This document shows, one piece after another, positions 7,382-15,287 of a stretch of 39,414 nucleotides of DNA. The notes beneath the pieces are model-generated. The model saw only the letters and a program-made list of their open reading frames with translations. It searched no databases and was not told where the DNA came from. Within the stretch, counting starts at the first letter, position 1, and each line of letters opens with the position of its first letter. The translations under genes and the position numbers were made by a program. Source of the DNA: Chloroflexota bacterium (GTDB lineage Bacteria; Chloroflexota; Anaerolineae; Aggregatilineales; Phototrophicaceae); contig RFIA01000209.1 in NCBI GenBank assembly GCA_003695675.1, positions 1-39,414 on the forward strand. Reading direction: 5' to 3'.

Positions 7382-8931
7382 GCGTTATATTTCTCATCAG
7401 CAGTTGGCAAGGTGCGCAACGGTTCACCGCGCAACGCAGCCCGCATCGCGTCGCGGTCGTCCCACGGGTATTCGGTTGTGCCGAAGCACATGCTCTGTTC
7501 GTGTCCTTTGCCACATGCCATGACGATATCACCTGCTTGCGCCATCTGGCACGCCGTATAAATCGCCGCGCCTCTGTCCGGCACGCAGAGGAATGTCTCG
7601 CCTTCGACGCCGCCTTTTGCGATACAACCGGCGGCCATTTCTCGCAAAATGTTGCCGAGCGATTCAGTACGCGGGTCTTCGGCGGTCAGTATCGTGAAGT
7701 CCGCCAATTGTGCCGAGACTTCCGCCATCAAACGGCGTTTTTCGCGGTCTCGCAACCCAGCGCTGCCGAAGACAGCGATGAGCCGTTTGCCTTCCGGCAG
7801 CATCTCGCGCCCGGTTTCGAGCGCCCGTTTGAGCGCATTCGGTGTATGCGCGAAGTCCACGATTGCAGTGAAGTCTTGCCCTTCGTCGATGCGTTGCATT
7901 CTGCCGGAGATGGTTTCGACTTGTGCCAACCCGCGCCGAATCGTATCCATCGGAACATTGAGGCGATGGGCGGTGGCAATCGCAGCGAGTGCATTCAAGA
8001 TATTGAATTTGCCGGGCAGTTGCATCTCGAATGTGCCCTGTTCATCGATCTCAAAATATGTTCTCGACGGCAAATGCTGCCTGTTGGTGGCGCGATAATC
8101 AGCCGGATTGTCGATACCGTAACGCACGACCACATCAGCCGTTATCGCCGCGAAGTAATCCGCCGACGGGTCATCGGCGTTGATGATGGCGATTTTTGCT
8201 TGATCGCCCTTGCGTCGACTCGCGCTCAACATGCGAAACATGCGTGCTTTGGCATCGCGGTAGGCTTCCCACGTGCCGTGATAATCGAGATGTTCGTGTG
8301 TCACATTCGTCAACACAGCGACATCAATATCGACGCCGTTGAGCCGCCCTTGTGCGAGTCCATGACTCGTCATTTCGAGGATGCAGTGCGTCATCCCTTG
8401 AGCGACGAGTCGTGCAAGCAACGCTTGCACCATCGGTGCGCTAGGCGATGTGACGTGCAAGCCGGTCGAGAGTATCTCGTCGCCGAGTTCGGCGGCGATT
8501 GTGCTAATCAGGCCTGTCCGATTGTCGGTCGCACCCTGCATGATGTGATGCAAAATGTGACTCGTCGTCGTTTTGCCGTCGGTGCCCGTCACGCCGATGA
8601 GCGTCAAATGACGCGACGGAAAGTCGTGATAGGCCGCCGCGAGATACCCGACTGCCTGTTGCGCATCGGCAACGCGGACATACGGCACGGGCAACTCGGT
8701 CAAATCGCGTTGCCCGACGACAGCCGCCGCGCCACGTTCAATCGCTTTTGCGATGAAGTCGTGCCCATCCACGCTGAGTCCAGGACGTGCCACATAAACG
8801 CCGCCGGGCTGCACATCCGCATCGGACTCGACGACCGGCGCGGTGATAGCCACATCATCGGTGATGCTGATGACATCCTTCAAGGTGGTGATGAGTTCGG
8901 AAAGTTGTTTGCGCGGCACACGCACCCTCAC
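7378..8931 (-). CDS. murE: UDP-N-acetylmuramoyl-tripeptide synthetase (diamino-acid ligase)
   Basis: Cytoplasmic ATP-dependent ligase that adds the third, diamino residue to UDP-MurNAc-L-Ala-D-Glu during peptidoglycan precursor synthesis. The P-loop GVTGTDGKTTT is at 113-123. The carbamylated-lysine segment DAKARMF has Lys228. The Mur central and C-terminal domains follow (IVDFAHTPNALKRAL, IAVFGSAGLRDREKR). The position that reads DNPR in meso-diaminopimelate enzymes reads EDPR here (418-421). Arg is kept but the preceding Asn is Asp, so the amino acid may be diaminopimelate, lysine or ornithine. The start read here is GTG at 8931. In-frame GTGs at 8925 and 8919 are alternatives. Length of 517 is normal. 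It heads the envelope glycosyltransferase block. Confidence 0.95.
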   Translation of the reverse strand: MRVRVPRKQLSELITTLKDVISITDDVAITAPVVESDADVQPGGVYVARPGLSVDGHDFIAKAIERGAAAVVGQRDLTELPVPYVRVADAQQAVGYLAAAYHDFPSRHLTLIGVTGTDGKTTTSHILHHIMQGATDNRTGLISTIAAELGDEILSTGLHVTSPSAPMVQALLARLVAQGMTHCILEMTSHGLAQGRLNGVDIDVAVLTNVTHEHLDYHGTWEAYRDAKARMFRMLSASRRKGDQAKIAIINADDPSADYFAAITADVVVRYGIDNPADYRATNRQHLPSRTYFEIDEQGTFEMQLPGKFNILNALAAIATAHRLNVPMDTIRRGLAQVETISGRMQRIDEGQDFTAIVDFAHTPNALKRALETGREMLPEGKRLIAVFGSAGLRDREKRRLMAEVSAQLADFTILTAEDPRTESLGNILREMAAGCIAKGGVEGETFLCVPDRGAAIYTACQMAQAGDIVMACGKGHEQSMCFGTTEYPWDDRDAMRAALRGEPLRTLPTADEKYNA

Positions 8932-8981
8932 GATTTGCTATCTGAAACGGCGCTGAGTGTACAAAAAAGAGGGAAATAAAA

Positions 8982-9011
8982 GTAGGGGCGACTCGCTGAG
9001 TCGTCCCCCAC
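8982..9011 (-). terminator. hairpin after the atp operon (terminator and dispersed palindrome)
   Basis: GTAGGGGCGACTC (8982-8994) and GAGTCGTCCCCCAC (8998-9011) form a nearly perfect hairpin with a GCT loop and one bulge. On the minus strand it is followed by a T-rich tract (below 8982). It lies 28 bases past the stop of atpF, so it can terminate the atp operon. The same kind of sequence recurs at 11899-11924. Confidence 0.5.
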
Positions 9012-9039
9012 AAGATCGGCTGTGATGATGTTGTCGTGC

Positions 9040-9750
9040 TTAATTCAGACTCGCTGCCATTTCGCTCAGGCCACTGCGGACGCTGCCATCGATGACGCGG
9101 TCTTGACCGCGCACGACGAGGCCGCCGAGAATGCTCGGGTCAACGATGAAGGTAACTTCGTCGGCGCCAAGCTGCTTGCGTACCTGATCTTTCTCTTTGT
9201 CATCAAGTGGCATCGCGCTGACGACTTCAACCTTGCCAGACATACCTTTGGCGGCTGCCGGGACTTTGCTGAAGAATTCGGAAACCAGCGCTTGTTGGCG
9301 TTTGCTGTCGATTTCGGTGTTGATGAGTTGACGTGCCATCGCGACCGAAATTTGCGCGACTTGACCGCGCAAGCCAGCGAGTTGCTGCTCAAGTTGTTGG
9401 CTTGCTTCGGCGCGAGCATCGGCGCGGAGCTTGTCGGCGTCCGCTCGGGCTTCGGCTTCGATTTGTGCGGCGACCTCTTCGCCGCGCGAACGAGCATCGT
9501 CGATGATTTTCGCAGCTTCGGCACGCGCCTCGCGCAAGATGTTGTCGCGTTCGGCCTCGGCATTTTTCCGGGCTGATTCGGCCGCGGCGGCATCTTCGAG
9601 ACCCTGTGCGATGCGTTCACGACGTTCGCGCAGCGCTTTGGCAAGCGGGTCATAAATGAAGCGGCTCAGCAATGTGTAAATCACGATGAATGCAATGATT
9701 TGAATCGCCAGATAACCGCCATTAATACCCAGACTTTCAAGTGGACTCAT
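9040..9750 (-). CDS. atpF: ATP synthase F0 subunit b fused to the C-terminal domain of delta
   Basis: Peripheral-stalk subunit of the F1F0 ATP synthase. Residues ~10-35 form the single membrane helix (GGYLAIQIIAFIVIYTLLSRF). Residues ~36-165 are the long charged coiled coil rich in Ala, Glu, Arg and Asp. From ~172 to 236 the sequence changes to the C-terminal domain of subunit delta (OSCP): EVVSAMPL, FIVDPSILGGLVVRGQDRVI and DGSVRSGLSEMA match that family closely. The six-helix N-terminal domain of delta, which binds alpha in other bacteria, is not present, and no separate atpH is in the window. Usual b is about 160 residues, so the extra ~70 are the delta part. It follows atpE closely. Identity as b is sure, and the delta match is strong by motif. 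Confidence 0.93.
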   Translation of the reverse strand: MSPLESLGINGGYLAIQIIAFIVIYTLLSRFIYDPLAKALRERRERIAQGLEDAAAAESARKNAEAERDNILREARAEAAKIIDDARSRGEEVAAQIEAEARADADKLRADARAEASQQLEQQLAGLRGQVAQISVAMARQLINTEIDSKRQQALVSEFFSKVPAAAKGMSGKVEVVSAMPLDDKEKDQVRKQLGADEVTFIVDPSILGGLVVRGQDRVIDGSVRSGLSEMAASLN

Positions 9751-9782
9751 AGGTCATCCCCTCTTGCTATCTCTGATGGCGA

Positions 9783-10022
9783 TTAAAGGACGAACAGAAT
9801 GATGAGCGACACCACGAGCGCGTAAATCGCGACCGCTTCAGCGAACGCCACACCAAGAATCATGTTCGTTTGGATGGTGGGGGTGAAGTCGGGGTTACGC
9901 CCCATCGCTTGCACCGCGCCACCAACTGCTAGGCCGATTCCAACACCACCACCAGCAGCACCAATCATGGCGAGACCGGCTCCGATTGCTTTACCCAGTG
10001 TGATAAGGGCTTCTGATTCCAT
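9783..10022 (-). CDS. atpE: ATP synthase F0 subunit c
   Basis: The c-ring proteolipid, a two-helix hairpin of 79 residues in the membrane. Helix 1 has the glycine repeat (GAAGGGVGIGLAVGGA), the cytoplasmic loop is the usual RNP turn, and helix 2 carries the ion-carrying Glu in GVAFAEAVAIYALVV. The residues around that Glu are hydrophobic, without the Gln in helix 1 and the Ser or Thr after the Glu that mark sodium rings. This indicates proton coupling. Start ATG at 10022 has an AGGAATGAG-type ribosome site. It is the third gene of the operon, with atpB upstream and atpF downstream. Confidence 0.97.
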   Translation of the reverse strand: MESEALITLGKAIGAGLAMIGAAGGGVGIGLAVGGAVQAMGRNPDFTPTIQTNMILGVAFAEAVAIYALVVSLIILFVL

Positions 10023-10121
10023 GTGTACTCATTCCTCCGAATGTAGATTGAACAGGTTTGTCATCAACTAAAACGTATCGTGGGGAGGTGCTTCGATGAG
10101 CCGGCCTCCCGAAAGTCAATA

Positions 10122-11456
10122 TTAATGTGCATGTGCATCGTCATGTTCGTCATGGTCGTGCGATTGTGTCGCCAGATTCATGAAGATTGCAGTGAGCAGG
10201 CCGAAGACGACAGCTTGAATGATCCCGACGAAGAATTCCAGAATGAAGAATGGCAACGGGAAAATGATCGGGAAGACGAAACTCGTCACGAACAGCAGAA
10301 TCGACCCGGCGAAAATGTTGCCGAGTAGACGGAACGAGAACGAGAGCAGCTTCGCGAATTCGCCGACCAATTCAAGCAAGCCGACGGCCACATCGATACC
10401 GCCGAGTGGCGACGTAAAAATGGTCTTGAAGTTGAAGAATTTGCCGAGATACCCGATACCAAGCGCGCGGAAGCCAATCGCCTGTGTCCAGACGACGGCG
10501 ATGATAGCCAGCGCAATCGTCAGATTCAAATCGGTTGATGGGACACGAACGTAGGGCAAGACGACCCACGGCACATTCGGGTCACCCGCGGCGACGGCGT
10601 GAATCGGGATGTGTACCTCTTCTTCGGCGTGTTCTGCTTCGCCTGCGACGGCTTCTTCTGCACTTTCGGCAGACTCTTCGCCTTCAGGGGCGGCTTCTTC
10701 GCTTTCGGCAGCGCCTTGTTCCTCGTCGTGTGCTGCTTCGTCGCCATGATCGTCAGCACCTTCAAAGAGCACAGGCGGTGGCAGCTCCACACCTGTACCC
10801 GTCACACAACCTCTGTCGGCGCGGGCTTGTTGTTCTTCGGGCGTCAACTCGGTGGCGGCTTCGGGGCTAATCCATTCGCATTTGCCGTTGAGGTGGAAGA
10901 CGCCGGATAAAATCTCAATCGTTTCAAAGCCGTCCGTCAGTTCTTCACCGATGACTTCGCCGGTTTCTTCGTCTACAATTTCTTCGTAATGCGGTTCGAG
11001 GAAGCCGATGCTGTCGACACTTGGGATGAGTTCGAGCCAGTTGCTGAGCAACACGATGAGAAAGATCGTCATAAAGACTTTGAATATTTCGTGCTGATAC
11101 GGTCCGGCAGCAATACCCCCAATGAAATTGTACAGCCCTTCAAAAGCCATCTCGAACAAATTATAAAACCCACCGCGTGGTACTTCGTCGCCACTGCTTG
11201 GCCTGCGTGTCGCGACATAAATCGTCAACAAGCCGATGATGACCCACACAATAATCGATCCCATCATCGTGTTGGTCATTGGCAGACCGGTGTCCGGCAT
11301 TGAGAGTACACCGAAGAGCTTCCATCCTTCTGGGTAAACCTCGCCGGGCAGTTGAACGACAGGTACAACAGGCGGCGCAATCAAGAAGACTGCGATACTC
11401 GCAATCAACATGAGGAGCGCAATATAGCGCCGTTTACCTTTCCAATTTATTCCCAC
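10122..11456 (-). CDS. atpB: ATP synthase F0 subunit a with a large acidic loop
   Basis: Membrane stator subunit that forms the proton half-channels against the c-ring. The essential arginine is Arg376 in SFRLLGNIFAG. SNWLELIP (138-145) and RVPSTDLNLTIALA (304-317) mark the helices before and after the first hairpin. At 444 residues it is much longer than the usual 240-300. The excess is one loop of about 150 residues (146-298) between those markers, which by homology with E. coli faces outside the cytoplasm. That loop has two Cys (193 and 217) and a low-complexity stretch of mainly Glu and Ala (about 233-280). The C-terminus is rich in His and Asp. Start is GTG with a strong AGGAGGAGGAT site that overlaps the end of atpZ. 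Identity sure. Confidence 0.97.
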   Translation of the reverse strand: MGINWKGKRRYIALLMLIASIAVFLIAPPVVPVVQLPGEVYPEGWKLFGVLSMPDTGLPMTNTMMGSIIVWVIIGLLTIYVATRRPSSGDEVPRGGFYNLFEMAFEGLYNFIGGIAAGPYQHEIFKVFMTIFLIVLLSNWLELIPSVDSIGFLEPHYEEIVDEETGEVIGEELTDGFETIEILSGVFHLNGKCEWISPEAATELTPEEQQARADRGCVTGTGVELPPPVLFEGADDHGDEAAHDEEQGAAESEEAAPEGEESAESAEEAVAGEAEHAEEEVHIPIHAVAAGDPNVPWVVLPYVRVPSTDLNLTIALAIIAVVWTQAIGFRALGIGYLGKFFNFKTIFTSPLGGIDVAVGLLELVGEFAKLLSFSFRLLGNIFAGSILLFVTSFVFPIIFPLPFFILEFFVGIIQAVVFGLLTAIFMNLATQSHDHDEHDDAHAH

Positions 11457-11719
11457 TGATTATCCTCCTCCTTTGGCGGTGCAGGATTCTGGAAACGTTT
11501 CGCATGATAAGTGGTATAACGATAAATCACCCACAGGCTGACCGGGATGCTGCCCAGCAACAACACCAGCAACCCGAATGGTTTTGTTCCTAAAATGGTA
11601 TCGACCGCGAGGCCAACTACCAGAGCGCCACCCGCAACCAGCGTCAACAAGCATCCGATTTGCGCCATCGCGCGGATGGCAAGGAGATATAATGCTGACG
11701 GGTCTTTATCGGAATTCAT
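11447..11719 (-). CDS. atpZ: AtpZ/AtpI-like ATP synthase accessory membrane protein
   Basis: A 90-residue protein with two hydrophobic helices (about 17-37 and 44-64) and a charged C-terminal tail. It has the glycine-rich first helix and the short turn of the AtpZ family, linked in other bacteria to assembly of the c-ring or to magnesium/calcium handling. It is the first gene of the F0 operon, the usual place for atpI/atpZ, and its stop overlaps the atpB start by 10 bases. Its own sequence similarity is modest because the family is short and variable. Position raises the confidence. Confidence 0.8.
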   Translation of the reverse strand: MNSDKDPSALYLLAIRAMAQIGCLLTLVAGGALVVGLAVDTILGTKPFGLLVLLLGSIPVSLWVIYRYTTYHAKRFQNPAPPKEEDNQWE

Positions 11720-11785
11720 CTATTTTCAATGCTTGCGAGATGGCCTCAAATTTTATTTGCGCATTTTGGCACAAACTAGCTGCGG

Positions 11786-11794
11786 ATTGTATCA
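11786..11794 (-). promoter_or_regulatory. extended -10 promoter, atp operon
   Basis: The minus strand reads TGATACAAT, an extended -10, 67 bases upstream of the atpZ start. A weak -35 candidate (TAGCAA) lies 17 bases further upstream. Confidence 0.45.
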
Positions 11795-11898
11795 TAACCG
11801 GTGTTTGATTGCTACAACGATTTTTGAACATTCGTCGTCAAATATAAGGGCGGTGTTATTTTCGCGCACAATTTTGATGAACGAGTGCAAGCCGTGTT

Positions 11899-11924
11899 GT
11901 AGGGGTGACCTGCTAGGTCGCGCC
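11899..11924. repeat. dispersed palindrome GTAGGGGTGACC-GCT family
   Basis: GTAGGGGTGACCT, a GCT loop and AGGTCGCGCC form an imperfect hairpin with the same opening and loop as the element at 8982-9011. It lies in the 334-base gap between nuoN and atpZ. That gap otherwise holds only the nuo terminator and the atp promoter. Confidence 0.45.
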
Positions 11925-11993
11925 GACGGTAAATTGCTGCCCGCCTTCCCCGAAATATTTTGTGCAAAATTTCACAAATAACTTGGCTATATT

Positions 11994-12041
11994 AAAACAC
12001 GGGGCTGTTGGATTGACATTAGAATCTGACACCCCCGTGTT
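11994..12041 (-). terminator. intrinsic terminator of the nuo operon
   Basis: On the minus strand AACACGGGG (12041-12033) is followed, after a 28-base loop, by its complement CCCCGTGTT (12004-11996), running straight into TTTT. It starts 13 bases past the nuoN stop. Confidence 0.65.
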
Positions 12042-12053
12042 GTTATGCTCACA

Positions 12054-13559
12054 CTATGTGAACAGCCCCATTGCGCCGCGTGCTGCCCAATCGTAGACGG
12101 TCTGTGCGCCGACTGTGCCGAGTACGATGACAATCAAGCTCGTCGCCCACAGCACCCACACATATTGCCGCCCGACGGGAATCGGTTTGTCTTCGTCTTC
12201 GCTGCGGTCAACATACATGACTTTAATCACGACCAGATAATAATACAAGGCGACAATCGCATTCAGCACACCGACGACAGCCAACCACGTCAGCCCAGAA
12301 CGAACGGCAGCATTGAAGACGAAGAATTTGCCGAAGAAACCGGCAGTCGGCGGGATACCCGCCAACGACAACAAGGCAATCGTCATTGCCAGCGCCAGCC
12401 ACGGGCTACGACGATTGAGTCCGGCGAGGTCGGCAATCGTTTCGCTGCCAGTTGCTTCGCTGAACAAGATGACGACGGTGAAGGCGGCGAGATTTGTGAA
12501 CGTGTACATGAACATGTAGAACCCAACCGACGCGATGCTGAGTTCTTGCGACTGAATCGCAGCGACACCGATGAGGGTGTAACCGGCTTGCGCAATCGAT
12601 GAGTAGGCCAGCAGACGTTTGATGTTCTTTTGCGACAAGGCGAGGACATTGCCAAGCGTCATCGACAGCACGGCGAAAACTGCCATCAATTGGATCCAGA
12701 AATTTTGCAGACTTTCGCCGCTCAGCGCCAACGTCTCCGGGTAGACGGCGACGAAGAAACGCACCAACAACGCGAAACTCGCGGCTTTACTCGCCACGCT
12801 GACGTAACCAGTCACGGGTGTCGGCGCCCCTTCGTAAACATCCGGCGTCCAGAAGTGGAAGGGTACAGCGCTGACTTTGAAGCCAAAGCCGACGACGACC
12901 AATACCATCGATGCCAGCACCGGTACGAGATTATTCGCGAAAGCATCGCTGCCCATGAAGGCGGCCAGTTGATAGATATTCGTCTGCCCGGTGAAACCGT
13001 AGAGCAGGCTGAGGCCGTAGAGCATGATGGCCGACGCGAACGAACCGAACAGGAAATATTTTATCCCGCTTTCAGCGGAGCGTGTGTCGTCGCGTTTGAA
13101 GGCGGCGAGAATATAGAGCGGGATCGAAGTTGTCTCCAACGCGACGAAGACCATGACGAGGTCTGCCGATGCGCTCATCAAACTCATGCCGAGTGTCGCC
13201 ACAATGATGACGATGTAAAATTCGCCACGTCGCCCAACACCGCGCACACCTGAAGCCATCAACGCCGTGATACCGCCTGCTAGCAAGATCATCACGCGGA
13301 AGACCTGTGCCAGCACATCGTATCGTATCATGCCGCCCCAATAGAGGCCTTCCGGTATTGTCGAGTTGGCATCGCCCGGCGCGAAGATAAGCGGCAAGGC
13401 AGCCAGCGCAATCATCCCGAAACCGGCGATGTAGGGCACAGCAGCACGCTCCACCTCTCGGCGGGCGACACTGAATGCCAGCACAATCAGCAAGAGTATC
13501 GTCAGGCCGATTTCCGGCGCGACGGATAGATAACTCGCGAGGGTGTCAAATTCGGACAT
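12054..13559 (-). CDS. nuoN: NADH-quinone oxidoreductase subunit N
   Basis: One of the antiporter-like proton-pumping subunits of complex I, in the membrane arm next to the quinone end. About 14 hydrophobic helices fill its 501 residues. The conserved proton-path residues are visible: the Lys in SQKNIKRLLAYSSIAQAGYTLIG, a Lys in the loop GFGFKVSAVPFHFWTPDVYEGAPTPV, and the Glu in VFVALETTSIPLYILAAF. It is the last gene of the operon, 2 bases downstream of the second nuoM, and is followed by a terminator. Typical length and composition. Confidence 0.96.
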   Translation of the reverse strand: MSEFDTLASYLSVAPEIGLTILLLIVLAFSVARREVERAAVPYIAGFGMIALAALPLIFAPGDANSTIPEGLYWGGMIRYDVLAQVFRVMILLAGGITALMASGVRGVGRRGEFYIVIIVATLGMSLMSASADLVMVFVALETTSIPLYILAAFKRDDTRSAESGIKYFLFGSFASAIMLYGLSLLYGFTGQTNIYQLAAFMGSDAFANNLVPVLASMVLVVVGFGFKVSAVPFHFWTPDVYEGAPTPVTGYVSVASKAASFALLVRFFVAVYPETLALSGESLQNFWIQLMAVFAVLSMTLGNVLALSQKNIKRLLAYSSIAQAGYTLIGVAAIQSQELSIASVGFYMFMYTFTNLAAFTVVILFSEATGSETIADLAGLNRRSPWLALAMTIALLSLAGIPPTAGFFGKFFVFNAAVRSGLTWLAVVGVLNAIVALYYYLVVIKVMYVDRSEDEDKPIPVGRQYVWVLWATSLIVIVLGTVGAQTVYDWAARGAMGLFT

Positions 13560-13561
13560 CG

Positions 13562-15274
13562 CTACGAGCCTCCCATCATAGCTAATACAGGGCCAAGCCC
13601 CAGCTCAATCATCGGTGACATGAGCGTAGGCCATACGCCGAGAATAATTAACGGTGCGCCGAGCAATATCAAAACGGCGCGGTCAACTACGGCAATATCA
13701 CCGACTTCAGGATAAAGTTTTCGGTTGAATTCGCCGAAGAACACCTGCCCGGTCACCCGCAGCACATAGGCCGCCGTGATGACGATGCCAAGCGCGGCCA
13801 AGATCACAATGACCGAATAATAATTCGTCAAGGCAAAATTGCCGATGCTGAGCGATATGCGTTCAGACGCATTCCACATGCCGACGAAAATCGGGAATTC
13901 GGCGATGAAACCGCTGAAGCCGGGCATCCCCATACTCGTCAAACCGCCGATGATGAAGGCCACACCGACCCACGGCATCTGCCTGATGAAACCGCCGAGA
14001 CTTGGAATATCGCGGGTGTGCGCCCGGTCATAAACCATGCCAACACAACCGAAGAACAGCGCCGTCATCGCGCCATGACTGAACATTTGCAAACCCGCGC
14101 CGGTCATCCCGGTCAAGTTCATCGTGGCGAAGCCCATGCTGACCAATCCCATGTGGCTGACCGACGAGAATCCAATCACGTACTTAAAGTCACGCTGTCT
14201 GAAGGCGATGAATGCCCCATAGACGACATTGATGAGCGTCAAGAAGACAATCCATGGCAGATGCGTCTGTGCGCCCTCCGGCAATAATTGCACGCCGACG
14301 CGCAGCGCGGCATAAGCGCCGAGCTTCATCAACACACCGGCGTGAATCATCGAAACGGCAGTCGGCGCGGCGACATGACCGTCGGGACTCCAATTATGGA
14401 AGGGGAAGACACCGGCCAGCACGCCAAAACCGAGAAAGACAAATGGGAACCACAAGCGTGCAATCGTCAACCCTTCAAGGCCGAGTACCGGCAAATTAAA
14501 TGCTCCGGCTTCGGCGGCGACCATGATGTGTGTCATGTCGAAGCTGAGGTTCGTCGAGCCTGCGGGCAGTGTGCCGTTGTCGATTGCCATTTGCAAGACT
14601 TGCGGATTTTCGGCGAAGAAATCACCGGCGGTGAAGTACATCACCAACACGCCCACCAACGCAATCACAGAACCGACGAGAATATATAGGGTGAGCTTCA
14701 TCGCCGCGTATTCGCGCGTTTCGACCCATCCCCACCCCGCAATCAGTAAGTACATCGGGAAGATGGCGAGTTCGTAGAAGAAGAACAAGGTGAACAAGTC
14801 TATCGCGATGAAGACGCCATAGACACCGGCGACAAGCAGCAAGAAGAACGCCATAAATTCGCGAGTACGGTCGTTGATTTGCCACGAGATGAGCACACCG
14901 GCCACGGCGACCATCCCAGTCAACAAAATCATCGGCGCGTTCAAGCCGTCCGCCCCGACATGATAACTGATACCGAGACTCTCAATCCAGGTGATGCGTT
15001 CTTGAAAGGCGAGGCCTTCTTCAAACATCTGCGACGCGACGAGTTCACCACCATCGCCATTGAGTGTATCTTGCATCTCGCCGACCGTGTCGAGTTCGCC
15101 ACGATAACCGAAGTACACACCGAGCGAAAGCGCTAACACAATCACCGCCGACGTCAGCGCGATGCCGCGAATCAAGTCTTTCTTCTCGCCATTGATGAAC
15201 AGAATGAGCACCCCGGCCACAATCGGGACGAAGACGATGGCGCTCAGTATGGGAAACGGAAATGATCCTACCAT
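13562..15274 (-). CDS. nuoM: NADH-quinone oxidoreductase subunit M, second copy
   Basis: A second NuoM-type antiporter-like subunit. Helix markers are present: FFFYELAIFPMYLLIAGWG with the catalytic Glu, FHNWSPDGHVAAPTAVSMIHAGVLMKLG with the Lys at its end, and FRQRDFKYVIGFSSVSHMGL with the next Lys. SMGMPGFSGFIAEF is the C-terminal signature. At 570 residues it is longer than the first copy, mainly through an extracellular-type insertion rich in acidic residues near 55-95. It is clearly diverged from its neighbour at 15288-16883, so this is an old duplication and not a recent one. The pumping residues look intact, so both copies are likely functional. Confidence 0.93.
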   Translation of the reverse strand: MVGSFPFPILSAIVFVPIVAGVLILFINGEKKDLIRGIALTSAVIVLALSLGVYFGYRGELDTVGEMQDTLNGDGGELVASQMFEEGLAFQERITWIESLGISYHVGADGLNAPMILLTGMVAVAGVLISWQINDRTREFMAFFLLLVAGVYGVFIAIDLFTLFFFYELAIFPMYLLIAGWGWVETREYAAMKLTLYILVGSVIALVGVLVMYFTAGDFFAENPQVLQMAIDNGTLPAGSTNLSFDMTHIMVAAEAGAFNLPVLGLEGLTIARLWFPFVFLGFGVLAGVFPFHNWSPDGHVAAPTAVSMIHAGVLMKLGAYAALRVGVQLLPEGAQTHLPWIVFLTLINVVYGAFIAFRQRDFKYVIGFSSVSHMGLVSMGFATMNLTGMTGAGLQMFSHGAMTALFFGCVGMVYDRAHTRDIPSLGGFIRQMPWVGVAFIIGGLTSMGMPGFSGFIAEFPIFVGMWNASERISLSIGNFALTNYYSVIVILAALGIVITAAYVLRVTGQVFFGEFNRKLYPEVGDIAVVDRAVLILLGAPLIILGVWPTLMSPMIELGLGPVLAMMGGS

Positions 15275-15287
15275 AAGTTAATCTACC

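Noticed and set aside
7195-8979. Long open frame on the plus strand opposite the membrane glycosyltransferase and murE
   Set aside because: It mirrors two well-supported genes, and its product is His/Arg/Cys-rich nonsense without domains.
9783-10022. Sodium-type c-ring
   Set aside because: The residues around the helix 2 Glu and in helix 1 lack the Gln and Ser/Thr ligands of sodium rings.
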